From Bidens hawaiensis (lineage: Eukaryota; Streptophyta; Magnoliopsida; Asterales; Asteraceae), in assembly GCA_021521415.1 (NCBI GenBank), contig JAIQDT010006498.1, positions 62,001-126,000 of the forward strand: a stretch of 64,000 nucleotides of DNA, given 5' to 3'. A program made the translations under genes and the position numbers. Shown in pieces: positions 21,166-32,156 of the stretch. Each line of letters starts with the position of its first letter. The stretch's first letter is position 1. The notes beneath the pieces are model-generated. The model made no database searches and was not told the DNA's origin. It saw nothing but the letters and a program-made list of their open reading frames with translations.

Positions 21166-21416
21166 AACTTCGCCTAAGGCCAAGTTCGCTGTCAAGGTTA
21201 ACTTCGCCTAAGGCCAAGTTCGCCAAGCCTAACTTCTCCTGGCTTAAAGTTCGCCATCAGCTAAGTTCGCCCTATATGTTCGCTTCCTAGTTAACTTCGC
21301 TGGATACATAAGTTCGCTGGTTATATAAGTACGCTGCTATATAACTTCGCCCAAAGCTAAGTTCGCTTAAGGTTTAACTTCGCCAAGTTAACTTCGCCTA
21401 AAGTTAAGTTCGCTTA
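21166..21416. repeat. AACTTCGCC/AAGTTCGCC array inside gypsy-type LTR A1
   Basis: About sixteen copies of AACTTCGCC, AAGTTCGCC or AAGTTCGCT in 250 bp, spaced 8-20 bp. The core word is the same as in the copia arrays although this LTR shows no other similarity to the copia LTR. Confidence 0.8.
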
Positions 21417-21462
21417 GAAAATAAATTAAAAACCTAATGGAAAATGTGTTAAGACAGCTCGA

Positions 21463-21549
21463 CCCCAGCCAGGGGCTCTGCCCCTTGGACCCTGCTAGGG
21501 GCTGCCGCCCCTAGACCCCGCTGCCAGGGGCGCTGCCCCCGGACCCCCG
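21463..21549. repeat. GC-rich hairpin cluster in LTR A1
   Basis: Three consecutive self-complementary blocks (GGGGCTCTGCCCC, AGGGGCTGCCGCCCCT, GGGGCGCTGCCCC) followed by CGGACCCCC. Related tracts are in A4 (25045-25123), A2 (about 23891-23926) and A3 (42328-42420). Confidence 0.75.
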
Positions 21550-21750
21550 TTCATTGTGGGTTATATAAAGATAGAAATACAACATGAGTAGTAGTAGTTA
21601 ATTGATATATGTAAATATTATACAGTTAGCTGTGCACAGCTCAAGAAGGGAATAACGATTAACGGAGAGCGTAACAGGATTCAGGTGAGTTTTTAGCCCC
21701 ACTTCTGTGTTATGTTTTCGGGGCTGTGTGCATACTCGATATGTTTGTTA

Positions 21751-21778
21751 ATACACTTATCCTAAGTGATAAGTGTAT
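21751..21778 (+). other. Conserved stem-loop in LTR A1
   Basis: Perfect 11-bp stem (ATACACTTATC / GATAAGTGTAT) around a 6-nt loop, CTAAGT. Copies A2, A3 and A4 keep the stem with a T-A to C-G pair change. Confidence 0.7.
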
Positions 21779-21962
21779 GCCTTATATGAATGATGTGAAA
21801 TGTATGAATGATTGCTTGTTAGTACATGAACGATCTTTAGATATTGCATGTACTGTCAGGTTGTAGTGTTACGTATAAGGTAAGTATAATGTATTTGCTT
21901 ATATGTATGAATGCGATAAAGTTAACAAACGAAGGAAAGGCATGGTTGTATGGTAACGAAGA

Positions 21963-22122
21963 GGGACCAGGCCCTAATAATATCTGTGATGTTAGGGACC
22001 AGACCCTAATAATATCTGTGATGTTAGGGACCAGACCCTTATAATATCTGTGATGTTAGGACCAGACCCTTATAATATCTGTGATGTTAGGGACCAGACC
22101 CTTATAATATCTGTGAGGTTAT
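21963..22122 (+). repeat. 32-bp minisatellite in LTR A1
   Basis: Five tandem copies of a unit containing GGGACCAGACCC and TAATATCTGTGATG. The equivalent arrays in A2 (about 23278-23462), A3 (about 41775-41870) and A4 (about 25469-25612) have 5, 3 and 4 units of related sequence but other lengths. Confidence 0.85.
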
Positions 22123-22592
22123 AGGGCGAAAGGCTCTTTAAAACGTATGATTATGTATGTAAAGAAAGTATGAAGGTAAGAATGAAAGTATGTGCACTTA
22201 TGTGTGTATGAAAGAAAGTTAAGAGGTTAAGTATGAAATGTAAGAAGGTATTGTATGATTATGTGATTAACTAGAACTCACTCAGCGTAGCTGACTTTTA
22301 GTATGCACGCAGGTGAGTAGAATGAGGCAGGTAGCTTGAGGAGGACACATGGCAGAGTTGGACGAAGCTGGCATCTGAAGATTTTGCTATGATGTTTTAT
22401 TCTAAAAGACTATGTTTTGTTTTTAAATGACTATGAATGCTCGATAAGACAAGAATTATGGTTATGGAATGTAATGGTTTGAATGTTTTTAATGTTCCGC
22501 GAATGTTTTAATTAACTATGATATTTAGAACTACGTTTATGAGTTAATCCAACACGAAAGTAGGGCTACCGGTAACGGGGCCTTACATTCAA

Positions 22593-22796
22593 AGACCTAG
22601 TTGCAAAATCTAATAATTAAAATACTTTACCCATTAACCCAACCCGTAAACTGGACCTAGACCCGCAAACCAGGACCCATTTTGTATCTTGTGCCTTAAT
22701 CTTCGAGGTATTATTGGAATTGATTGCAAAATCGTTCATCTTGCTATTTTCGACCTCACCGACGCTGTGAATTTGGAAATCCATATCGTATTGATA
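22593..22796. other. Short segment between LTRs A1 and A2
   Basis: About 200 bp of non-LTR sequence. The minus strand is open across it, but I recognise no domain. It may be a slice of whatever locus the LTRs entered. Confidence 0.3.
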
Positions 22797-23926
22797 TGTA
22801 AGGACCCGGTCCCAGTGCCCTACTTCGGCGTTGGATTTACTCATAATCACAGTTCTAAATATTAGAGTGAATTAAAACTTTCGCGGAAATAATATTAGCA
22901 GTCAACCATTCATTACATAAGTCTCAATTTAAAATAATATAAGACATATCTTTTAGTTCAAACGTTAACAACTGAGTCTTCATATGCTAGCTTCTTTATT
23001 CATCTGTAATGTGTCCCACTTCAAGCCAGCTGTCTCATCCGACTCACATGCGTGTATACTAAAAGTCAGCTACGCTGAGTGAGATCTATTTAATCAAGCA
23101 ACATACAATACATTCACATACTTACATATATACATATCCGAAGATACGTATTACATACTTAGCTTGTTACCTTTCTTTCATTCGTACATATATACTTTCT
23201 TTCTTTCATACTTTCATACATTCTTTCATACCATCACACTTTCATACTTTCATAATACATACATAACTATCTTTACCATCTCAGATATTTGTAGGGTCTG
23301 GTCCCCCTTTTCTATATCTCAGATATTATCAGGGTCTGGTCCCCCTTTTCTATATCTCAGATATTATCAGGGTCTGGTCCCTTTCTTCTCTATCTCATAT
23401 ATTATTAGGGTCTAGTCCTTTCTTCTCTATCTCAGATATTATTAGGGTCTGGTCCCTTATTTCCATGCAACTATACATACGCTTCTTGACATGTACATTC
23501 TATTATATACATTCATACATATTCTTAATCATTCATATATCATTCATGCATCTTATGTAAACTCACATTTCCTGGCGATACGTGCAGTATCCGAAGATTG
23601 TTCACGTACCGACAAACATTCGTTCATAACCTCAATCATTATCACATAAATCATATAAGGCATACACTTACCACTTAGGGTAAGTGTGTTAACTAATCAC
23701 ATCGAGTATGCACACAGCCCCGAGAACATGACAAGGAAATGGGGCTAGAAACTCATCTGAGTCCTGTTACGTTCACCGTTAATGGTTATTCCTTTCTTTA
23801 GCTTTGCGCGACTAACTGTATAACAATTACACGTATCAATTAACTATCACTAACCATATCACGTTTCTAGTTTAATTATAACCCTCAACAAACGGGGGTC
23901 CGGGGGCATCGCCCTTAGCAGCGGGG
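22797..23926 (-). repeat. LTR family A copy A2, truncated, minus orientation
   Basis: It begins TGTAAGGACCCGG, the complement of the family A 3' end, includes the CACTTACC stem-loop (about 23664-23688) and five minisatellite units, and stops in the GC-rich tract where LTR B1 begins. The rest of the LTR is missing. Confidence 0.75.
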
Positions 23927-24778
23927 TGTCACACCCCGACCAAAGGCGGAACATGTCGGGGCGTAACGTATTGATTGGACAGTAGCTCAAAAGACACTAA
24001 TTAAAGCGACAATAATTATTTAATTTCATTAACATTAAACAAGTACACAATTTCAATAATAAACAACAATTACATCATGTTTTGTATTTTAAATAATATC
24101 CTAAGGTAAAACTAATTTCTTCGATCTTGAACAATGTAAATTACTTGTACCTGTAGCATGTATAAAAATAAAGTTTGTCAACACGAATGTTGGTGAGAAT
24201 ACATAGGTTTTAGTTTATATACATATATATATACAGATAAATCACAATTCATATGTAAATGATGAGTATTACAATTCTGATGAAAATGTAAACAACTAAA
24301 TAGATGTGGACCCGTTCTTATTGATACAAAATCAAAATACTTGGGTAAATGTATGATCATACTAGATGAGGATAGATGAGGATGGGATACTAACCACCAA
24401 ACATAAAATAAACAATTAAGCACATATAACATTTATCATAGAGCATGCAATAATCACACATAAACATATATTGAATTGTGTTTTGAATAGATGTGGGAAT
24501 AAAACATAAGTAAACTTGAATATGGTATACATGCTACCCCCAAATTATAAAAAATGGAAAAAGGGGTATGTAAACTCACCTTAGCGATTAAGCAATAGTG
24601 AAAATACGCGATAAGAATTAAGATATAAGAGACGTCACAGATTTGTTTTTGGTTGCCCAAAACGCGTTGGTGATTGAAGAGACAAGACATTACTTATGAA
24701 CAAAGGATCTCTCTTGTCCACGGCCGATGTGGGATAGCCTAAGAGTGGGACGATGTTGTGTTTGCCAAGGGTGTTACA
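23927..24778 (-). repeat. LTR family B copy B1, 852 bp, minus orientation
   Basis: TGTCACACCCCGACC on the left is the complement of the B4 LTR end that is followed by a PBS at 36304. The right end is the complement of TGTAACACCC, as at 43555 in B2. No 5-bp target duplication. It lacks the 5S-like segment of B2; the gap is exactly between two GGGC words. Confidence 0.7.
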
Positions 24779-25040
24779 TTTGGCTCCTTATCTTTCTTTT
24801 ATACTTTTAATCCAATTTCAACTCATTTTATTAAAGAAAAAAAAATCCTTCACAGGTTATAATATTTTCAAAATAAAAACTCAAAACCCTCACAAACGTG
24901 TATGATCATCATATGACACATAAGAAAATTCACGGGATGTTCGGTAGCCATTTACGCATTTAATGATTTTATTAAGAGACTACATTTGAATCAGTTAGGG
25001 CCTAAGAGTATAGTGTGTTTGGTTCATTTAACATATATGG
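24779..25040. other. Unassigned AT-rich segment
   Basis: No gene and no recognised repeat boundary. It may be the diverged beginning of LTR A4. Confidence 0.3.
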
Positions 25041-26085
25041 CAGCTTAACCCCAGCCAGGGGCTCTGCCCCTTAGACCATGCTAGGGGTTGCTGCCCTTAG
25101 AACCCCGCTGCCCCCGGACCCCATTAGCTAGGGGTTTCATTAACCTATAAATATGATGTAATTAGGAGTAGTTAAGTGATGCTTGTTAATTGCTACACAG
25201 TTAGTCGTGCTCAGTTCAGAAGATGTGTGACCATAAACTCAGAAAGGAACAGGACATAGGTGAGTTTCTAGCCCCCATTTCCTTGTTATGTTTTCGGGAC
25301 TGTGTGCATACTCTATGTGATTAGTTAATACACTTACCTTAAGTGGTAAGTGTATGATATGCGAATGTGTCATGAATGATGTGTGAATGTTTTATGAATA
25401 ATATAGAAACTGTTAAGAGTATGTTTGAAAGTATATAAATATAAAGTAATGAATTGAAGGCATGATTTAAGGGCACCAGACCCTAATAATATCCGAGGAT
25501 GATGGGCACCAGACTCTAATAATATTCGAGGAATACGGGCATTGGACCCTAATGATATCCGAGGATGAAAGGCACTGGACCCTAATAATATCCGAGGTAT
25601 GTAGGGCGAAATGCTCGGTATAATGTAAGGATAGTTATGAATGTACTGCGTACGTTAAATCAAGAAAGTATGACAGAATGAATGTATGTATGGAAGAATG
25701 ATAAACAGGTTAAGTATGTAATATGTACTTTCGGGTATGTATATGTGAATGTAAAGTATGTTTCCTGATTAACTAGAATTCATTCAGCGTAGTTGACTTT
25801 TAGTATGCACGCAGGTGAATAGGTTAAGGCAGCTAGCTTGAATGAAGACACATGGCATTGGACAGAAGATACTGGCATCTTGAGAAGAATGTTATGATGT
25901 TATATTTAATTATGTTTTTCTTTTGCAAGACAAATTTGAATGATGTTAAGACAAGATTTTGAATGTTATATAATATATGATTGACTTATTATATTTCGCG
26001 AAAAGTTTTAATTCACTATGATAAATAGAACTGTGTTTATGACTAAATCTAACGTCAAAGTATAGCACCGGGACCAGGCCTTACA
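25041..26085 (+). repeat. LTR family A copy A4, 5'-truncated
   Basis: From the GC-rich hairpin tract to GGCCTTACA at 26085. It keeps the stem-loop (25328-25355) and four minisatellite units. It is in inverted orientation relative to A2. Confidence 0.7.
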
Positions 26086-27123
26086 TAACTTGATGAATGA
26101 CGATAATAGACTAATTTCCCCCATCTGCATTCTGCAATAATTATTAAAAAAAGTATAAACATTTATATTATATAAAAAAAATTCACTAAAATTCTATTTT
26201 TGATGCAAGTGCAACACACATGCAAACACAATATTTTTTAGTAAAATTGTGTCGTCATGGCTACGGTGTCATTAATTTAACAACGTCTTAATCCTCCATG
26301 TGAAATTCCAATAAGCATTTAAGATGGAAATTCTTTCATATCTGACATCCGCAAAGTACTCATCAATCTCAACAAAACAATCAAGTCAAAGTGATACCAT
26401 TCCAAAGTTTAATAAATTATTGTTTACATAACAAAAAATTAACATAACATTTTACACGAGGACTGATCTTCTTCTAGAAATTGACGGAATTGCTCAATCT
26501 TTTCTTGCTTAAAGCACTCCCTCTACAACAAATAAAAACAATATAAATAAAATAAGCAACTGGTAACATGCAACATTACACAATCCATTATGTAATGTCA
26601 ATCTGCTCATTATATCCTAATTCCATATACGAATTGCCTCTATAGAATATAACGAAAGAAAAACCGAAGATTTAATGGAGAAAATGCGCATCCTTAAAAT
26701 AGGTTTCAATTAAGACTATTGAGCGCCTCCATAAAGTTGATCACTCAGTTGATTGTTTATTATAATCATTAAATTCAAGACGTATTGATTATAATTAAAG
26801 CCTAGTGACTTTGTTTGCAATTTAAAATTGTCGGACTTGAATTTAGTGGCATATTGATTGAAACAATAATGAAGTTGATATATATGAATTAAGTGCCAAT
26901 AATTAGTTTTAGAACAGATAAACTTTTTGCATCCCTAAAGGATTGAAAAGTAACTTCATAAGTGATTAAAGCTTCATCAACTTGCACCAAACGCTCGCTT
27001 CGTTGCGGATGTTAAATATGACCACAATATTTTTGGTATATAGAAATTTTTAGTGCTGTATAATCTGTTAATGATGTATGAGTTAGTCGTTACGGTGAGG
27101 GAGTGGTTTAACTACTCAATAAA
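26086..27123. other. Intervening sequence, no gene identified
   Basis: AT-rich. 26457-26525 is open on the minus strand and could be an exon fragment (Glu/Gln/Phe-rich), but no homologue is recognised. 26918-26995 is similar to 47137-47213. Confidence 0.3.
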
Positions 27124-27739
27124 TGTCACACCCTCAAAATCCACTAACGGAGTTTTACCGTCAGAGGGTGTGAACTAACAGAATCGGAATCATTAGTTAT
27201 AATCAAACCATAAAACAAAGTTTTAAAACCATGAAAACGTTTACGAGTAATTAAATGCTGAAGCGTAAAACCATAGAACTAATGATTGACCTTCAGTTGT
27301 TGTAAAACCATAGAAGCGTCAAATTGAACTGAGGTTGACCAACTTAAAACCCAATGATAACAGTTTAAAATAAGTTTGCATAATTGTAGGTCCCCCGCGG
27401 GGCGTCGCCGATCGATACGAGATCCGCACGAGGTCTAGGAGTGCGGAATCCTCCTAGACTCGTTTATGGTGTAGAAGACGAAGAACACGATTACACACAA
27501 ACACATACACGAACAAACACACGAATGGAATAAACACATCTGCAGATCTTTTCATAATAACCGAAACACTTACAAACCAAACATGAAAACAAATGACGGC
27601 CGACCCGAGGTGAGCTCTACCTCGGGTCGTCCCACACGACTCTCTCTCTCGGTTTCTCTCTAGCTACTTGAACTGATCACTAAACTCACTCAACTTTCTG
27701 GATTACTAACCCTAAACACGACACACATATATATATATA

Positions 27740-27889
27740 AACTTCGCGGGCTTGGGCCTGTAGGCGAAGTTGTTACAACTTCGCCTATGGCGAAGTTGTT
27801 CTAACTTCGCCTATGGCAGAAGTTGTTACAACTTCGCCTATTGCGAAGTTGTTACAACTTCGCCTATGGCGAAGTTGCTCTAACTTCGT
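27740..27889. repeat. Expanded palindromic array in the left LTR of the nonautonomous element
   Basis: About five tandem GGCGAAGTTGTTACAACTTC-type palindromes. The right LTR (29546-29619) has only about two, which accounts for the 67-bp length difference. In minus sense the array directly precedes a TATATATA stretch. Confidence 0.85.
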
Positions 27890-28907
27890 ACTTCCACAAC
27901 GCTGAACAGAATTGCATAGCGACGGTCACAAAACATGCACCAACAGACTCCCCTTTGACCGTTGCTCTCAATTCTAACAAACACAAAAGATCATCTGTTA
28001 CAAAACATGCACCAACAGACTCCCTCTTAACTGATGATCTTCTGTTTGTTCTTCAACCAGCCGTGTCTGAAACTGTCTTGTAGCTTCACAAATCTACCAA
28101 TCACCCAGCGTCTTCCATATCAGATCTCCCCTTCAGTGTAAGCTTTTCCGACTAAATAGATTGAGGTCTTTGAAATGCATGCATCCCCGTGCCTAATTGA
28201 TCATCTCAACCAATCACGTGAAGTCCTTCTGACTTCACCAACACGTGAAGTTCTTCTAACTTCACCAACACGTGAAGTTGGGCTCCCTCCACAACTTCAC
28301 CAACACGTCGGCATACGATAAGGTTTAATCTTCAACTACTCAACATCAAGTGATCAATTTCATCACAAAACCACCTTGACAGAATCTAACACACATGACC
28401 ATTAATTAATCCGAAGCATCTTCAATCACCAGGGATAACGATCAAGAACATAAACACTTTAAATCCCGATTAAATCCAACTTGTTCCAGAATTTTCACTC
28501 TAATAAATAAGCATCACGTTTCAGGATCCAATTCTCGAACGCCTTGAAAATAACATAAATAATATGCTCTGACCGCAATCCAGTAATGACGAAAACCTTC
28601 AGTTCAATTTGACTTTCTTCAGTTGGTCAACCTCGAACAACAACAACTTAAATGCCCACAAACACCCAAATATGTGTCAATATCCAGTTTCAATCAATAT
28701 CCCATTCACAAACTCAACTCCATATCCAGAGTTGACACGTATTTGTTCACACGTAAGACCCAGAGATAGCAAGTTTCACTCGTTGACGGAACAACATCTC
28801 CGGTCTCACAATAATCGTGTACACCTGGCCATACAGACGAAAACTCCAAAACACTCTTTTTTTTTCTTTCGTTAACTTTGCCAAAAGTCAACATCGCTCC
28901 TCCTTAA

Positions 28908-29085
28908 CTTCGCCTGTCCATAACTTCGCCTGTCCAAAACTTCGCCTGACAGATAACTTCGCCTGAGATAAGCGAACTTGTGAGGTAGGAGAAGTTGTGA
29001 ATAACTTCGCTTAACCTTATATCTTCGCCTAAACCCTAAAATTTAAGCGACAACTTCGCCTGATCCCCATAACTTCGCCTGCGGC
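28908..29085. repeat. Leader array of the nonautonomous element
   Basis: AACTTCGCC-type words, including the complement of an AGGGTTTAGGCGAAGATATA-like stretch that matches the 12-kb element's leader near 7747-7766. Confidence 0.75.
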
Positions 29086-29514
29086 GCTGATCGGCCAGAA
29101 ACGCATCAGAAACGTGCCAGAAACACCAAAACGCAGATCTCGAACCATAGCATAAGAGCCTAAGGCTCTGATACCACTTGTAGATCCCCCGTGGGGCGTC
29201 GCCGATCGATACGAGATCCGCACGAGGTCTAGGAGTGCGGAATCCTTCTAGACTCGTTTATGGTGTAGAAGACGAAGAACACGATTACACACAAACACAT
29301 ACACGAACAAACACACGAATGGAATAAACACATCTGCAGATCTTTTCATAATAACCGAAACACTTACAAACCAAACATGAAAACAAATGACGGCCGACCC
29401 GAGGTGAGCTCTACCTCGGGTCGTCCCACACGACTCTCTCTCTCGGTTTCTCTCTAGCTACTTGAACTGATCACTAAACTCACTCAACTTTCTGGATTAC
29501 TAACCCTAAACACG

Positions 29515-29545
<31 letters not shown>

Positions 29546-29793
29546 AACTTCGCGGGCTTGGGCCTGTAGGCGAAGTTGTTACAACTTCGCCTATGGCGAA
29601 GTTGCTCTAACTTCGTACTTCCACAACGCTGAACAGAATTGCATAGCGACGGTCACAAAACATGCACCAACAATAATTAAAAGTGTTTCAAGCAATGCAT
29701 GATCCTAAACCGCGCGCCCGCCTAGACTACCTGAGAATAACATACTAAAAGTGTCAACACGGGGTTGATGAGTTCACAAGTTTATATAAAATA

Positions 29794-29855
29794 AAGCGTT
29801 TAGCGTTTGCGTTCAGCGTTTTGCGTTCAGCGTTTTGCGTTAAGCGTTTTGCGTT
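29794..29855. repeat. GCGTTTTGCGTTCA minisatellite in LTR C1
   Basis: About four copies of a 14-bp unit. LTR C2 has about two at 36885-36910. Confidence 0.8.
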
Positions 29856-31588
29856 ACCAGATAGTGTTATGTCAATTATATATCTATAGGTAGCTAGCCT
29901 ATAAAACAAGTATTACTAAGTGTTCGACACCGAAGCTGACTGTTTATCATTTGCCTTGCCACTAGGTCTATCCCGACCATGGTATGTGTTTAGCCAAGAT
30001 TACACCCACTCGACCTCCAGTCGAGTTTAGCGTTGGGTGGGGTTTGTCAAACCCAGTAGTACTACTCAACAATGACTCGCTATTATCCAATATTAAACGG
30101 TTCGATGTGAATGAAGGACTTTAGTTATTGCGTTTGCCACTTAGTCTTTACAAGTGATATATAATCTATATTAACAAAATCTTAAATGCATTTTCGGAGT
30201 ATGTTATCTCCCCCAAGTGAAAAGCGTTTGAAAACAGTTTAAAAAGGGGTAAGTGAACTCACTGTTTGCGAAGTATTCCCAATATAAATCACCAAGATGC
30301 GCGTCACAGAAAAACTCTCTCTAGCGTTCTAAAACAACAAAGAGACTTTTCTAAGTGTCGGAATATTATCGAGTCTCTAGACCCGGCACATAATACCTAT
30401 GCACACAGCATGTTTCGTGTTTCGTTTGTGAATCGTGTGTGACCTTAACAAGTACATTTGTGATACGATACGTGTGTGAGCAATTATTTACGTGTCATGT
30501 ATTAATAATGTACATCACTAGCAATTACTCCCGTAAGGGCAATTTGATCACACATAACAATTAACTAGCAATTATTCCCCACGAGGGCAATTTGGTCAAA
30601 ACACGATAATAAATTAGAAATCACGTTGTTTCATGCAACTTTCACAAAATTTAGCAACTAGTTTCATCGAGACAGAAATTCTACTTGAAATATTGTACTA
30701 TTCCACCGATCATAGCATCTCAATTAATTTACCAAAAATCATCACTAAAGCATATATGTCTTAGGTTTCCAGAACATATTTTATTATATTTTTATTCCAC
30801 ATAGGTTTCTCACAATAATCAAATCATTACAGCAAACTCATAACAGTCAAATTCATGCACAACGGAATGTTATTGAAATTCTTGTTAAACGAAAAATCCA
30901 ATAAATGCAAGACCACTTGGGTTAGGTTCCTAACTCAATAAATCAACTTCCAGAAGTGGAACCAATCCAATTGGTCTCGTAGTTCATGAGATATAACATT
31001 TACAAAACAACCCAACAGCAGGTCTAACAACTTAGCTTTGCACAACGTTTTTGTAAAATCATAAAGGTTAACTTTTACACGTCCAAAAATTGCAAATTTA
31101 CATTCTTTAGAAACTAGACTCAACCTAGTTTACTTTAGTATCAATTATCTCAATCAATTTTCACTTTTACATCCCGTTACAGTCAATCAAACATCAACAA
31201 CACAATCTGTCCAGAAACTGTTTGCATCCAAACTCAACAATTTAACTATCTATGGACCACAAATCATTCATATAACATTCTAGATACCATAACTACTATC
31301 CATGCATATCAATTACACCATACATACATAGTTAGGGTTTTATTTGATCTCAAACTCAAAGACACAACAATTAACATGCAATAATATCAAAACTAGTTAT
31401 CAAATCATCATCAATACACCATCAAATCAACAAGAATCATATGAACACCATACATAGGAAAAATCGAACCTAGGGTTTGCAATTATACCTTCAAAAACAC
31501 CAATACAAGCAATAGGAAGGTAGAGAATGGCTAGAAACGGATGTAGGATGCTTCAATTGTGAAAGACAAGATCAAAATCCAAGAGGTA

Positions 31589-31634
31589 TGTGTGTGTGTG
31601 TGATCCGATTGTGAGGAGAGGGGGGGGGGGGGGG
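31589..31634. repeat. (TG)n followed by a 15-G run
   Basis: Seven TG units at 31589-31602, then a run of about 15 G at 31620-31634. Such runs are prone to length error. Confidence 0.85.
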
Positions 31635-32156
31635 TTGGCCATCGGCTATGTGAGGGAAAGAGGGAGGGGAGTTAGGGTTTATAATAATATTATTTAATAA
31701 CATGTTACACTTTAGTCCCTAAACTTCCAAATGTTACATCTCTAGCTTAATTAACTTAGTTTTGCACATTGAGTTAACATTATATAACATGTTATCACAT
31801 AACACATAATCCTAACACATAATTATCACATAATTAGTGTTTTAACGTTTTTCGTTTATTCACCAATCGTTTGCGTCAACTCGTTTGCGTTTCGGTGCAA
31901 TTCCCGAAAGACTACACATGTAGTAAGTGTCAAGCGTCATTTAAACCCTAGTTTAAATGTAATGAGGTGTGCGTTATAGATTCAGTGATCTAAAGTTTGA
32001 ATTGACGGAGTTGAGTTAACGGAGTTAACGGAGTTAACCTGAAATTGACGATTGTCACATCATTCCCATGTTAAAGAATTTTCGTCCCGAAAATTTGAGT
32101 CAAGTCGTGATGAGTGTCTGAAAAAGTAAGAAAAATTTTCAGTTTGTCGTAATAAA

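Larger units (their letters stand above)
20443..22587 (+). repeat. Solo LTR, family A copy A1 (gypsy-type), 2145 bp
   Basis: TGTAACATCC...GGCCTTACA, flanked by the 5-bp duplication TTCAA (20438-20442 and 22588-22592) with no internal region: a solo LTR left by LTR-LTR recombination. Contents in order: TATA-like GGATATAAATA (about 20597), a donor-like AGGTAAGT (about 20822), a GCGAAGTT-type array (21166-21416), GC-rich hairpins (21463-21549), a stem-loop (21751-21778) and a 32-bp minisatellite (21963-22122). Small frames within it are not genes. Gypsy assignment rests on LTR size and style only. Confidence 0.85.
27385..29672 (-). mobile_element. Nonautonomous relative of the copia element, 2288 bp
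   Basis: LTRs at 27385-27945 (561 bp) and 29179-29672 (494 bp) read, in minus sense, TGTTGGTGCATG to CCTACA, like the 12-kb element. Target duplication ATAAT (27380-27384 and 29673-29677); the empty site is seen in LTR C2 near 36750. The PBS complement GGCTCTGATACCA is at 29164-29176 and the polypurine complement at 27946-27957. The 1.2-kb interior has no gag or pol but shares the leader array with the autonomous element. It would need enzymes from such an element. Confidence 0.88.
27124..32151 (-). repeat. Solo LTR, family C copy C1, split by a copia derivative
   Basis: TGTCACACCCTC on the left; the right end is near 32151, where the sequence stops matching C2. ATAAA flanks both sides (27119-27123 and 32152-32156), indicating a solo LTR of about 2.7 kb once the 2288-bp insertion and its duplication are discounted. 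It contains a GCGTTTTGCGTTCA minisatellite and two units of an ACTAGCAAYTA...GGGCAATTTG repeat (about 30517-30597). The exact right end is uncertain by 2-3 bases. Confidence 0.75.

Noticed and set aside
23927..24778. Target-site duplication for LTR B1
   Set aside because: The flanking five bases do not match, so simple insertion into A2 is not supported.
7160..29619. Arrays of short repeats resembling a CRISPR array
   Set aside because: Units are 8-10 bp, occur in both orientations with irregular spacing, and sit in LTRs of a plant genome; there are no uniform repeats and spacers.
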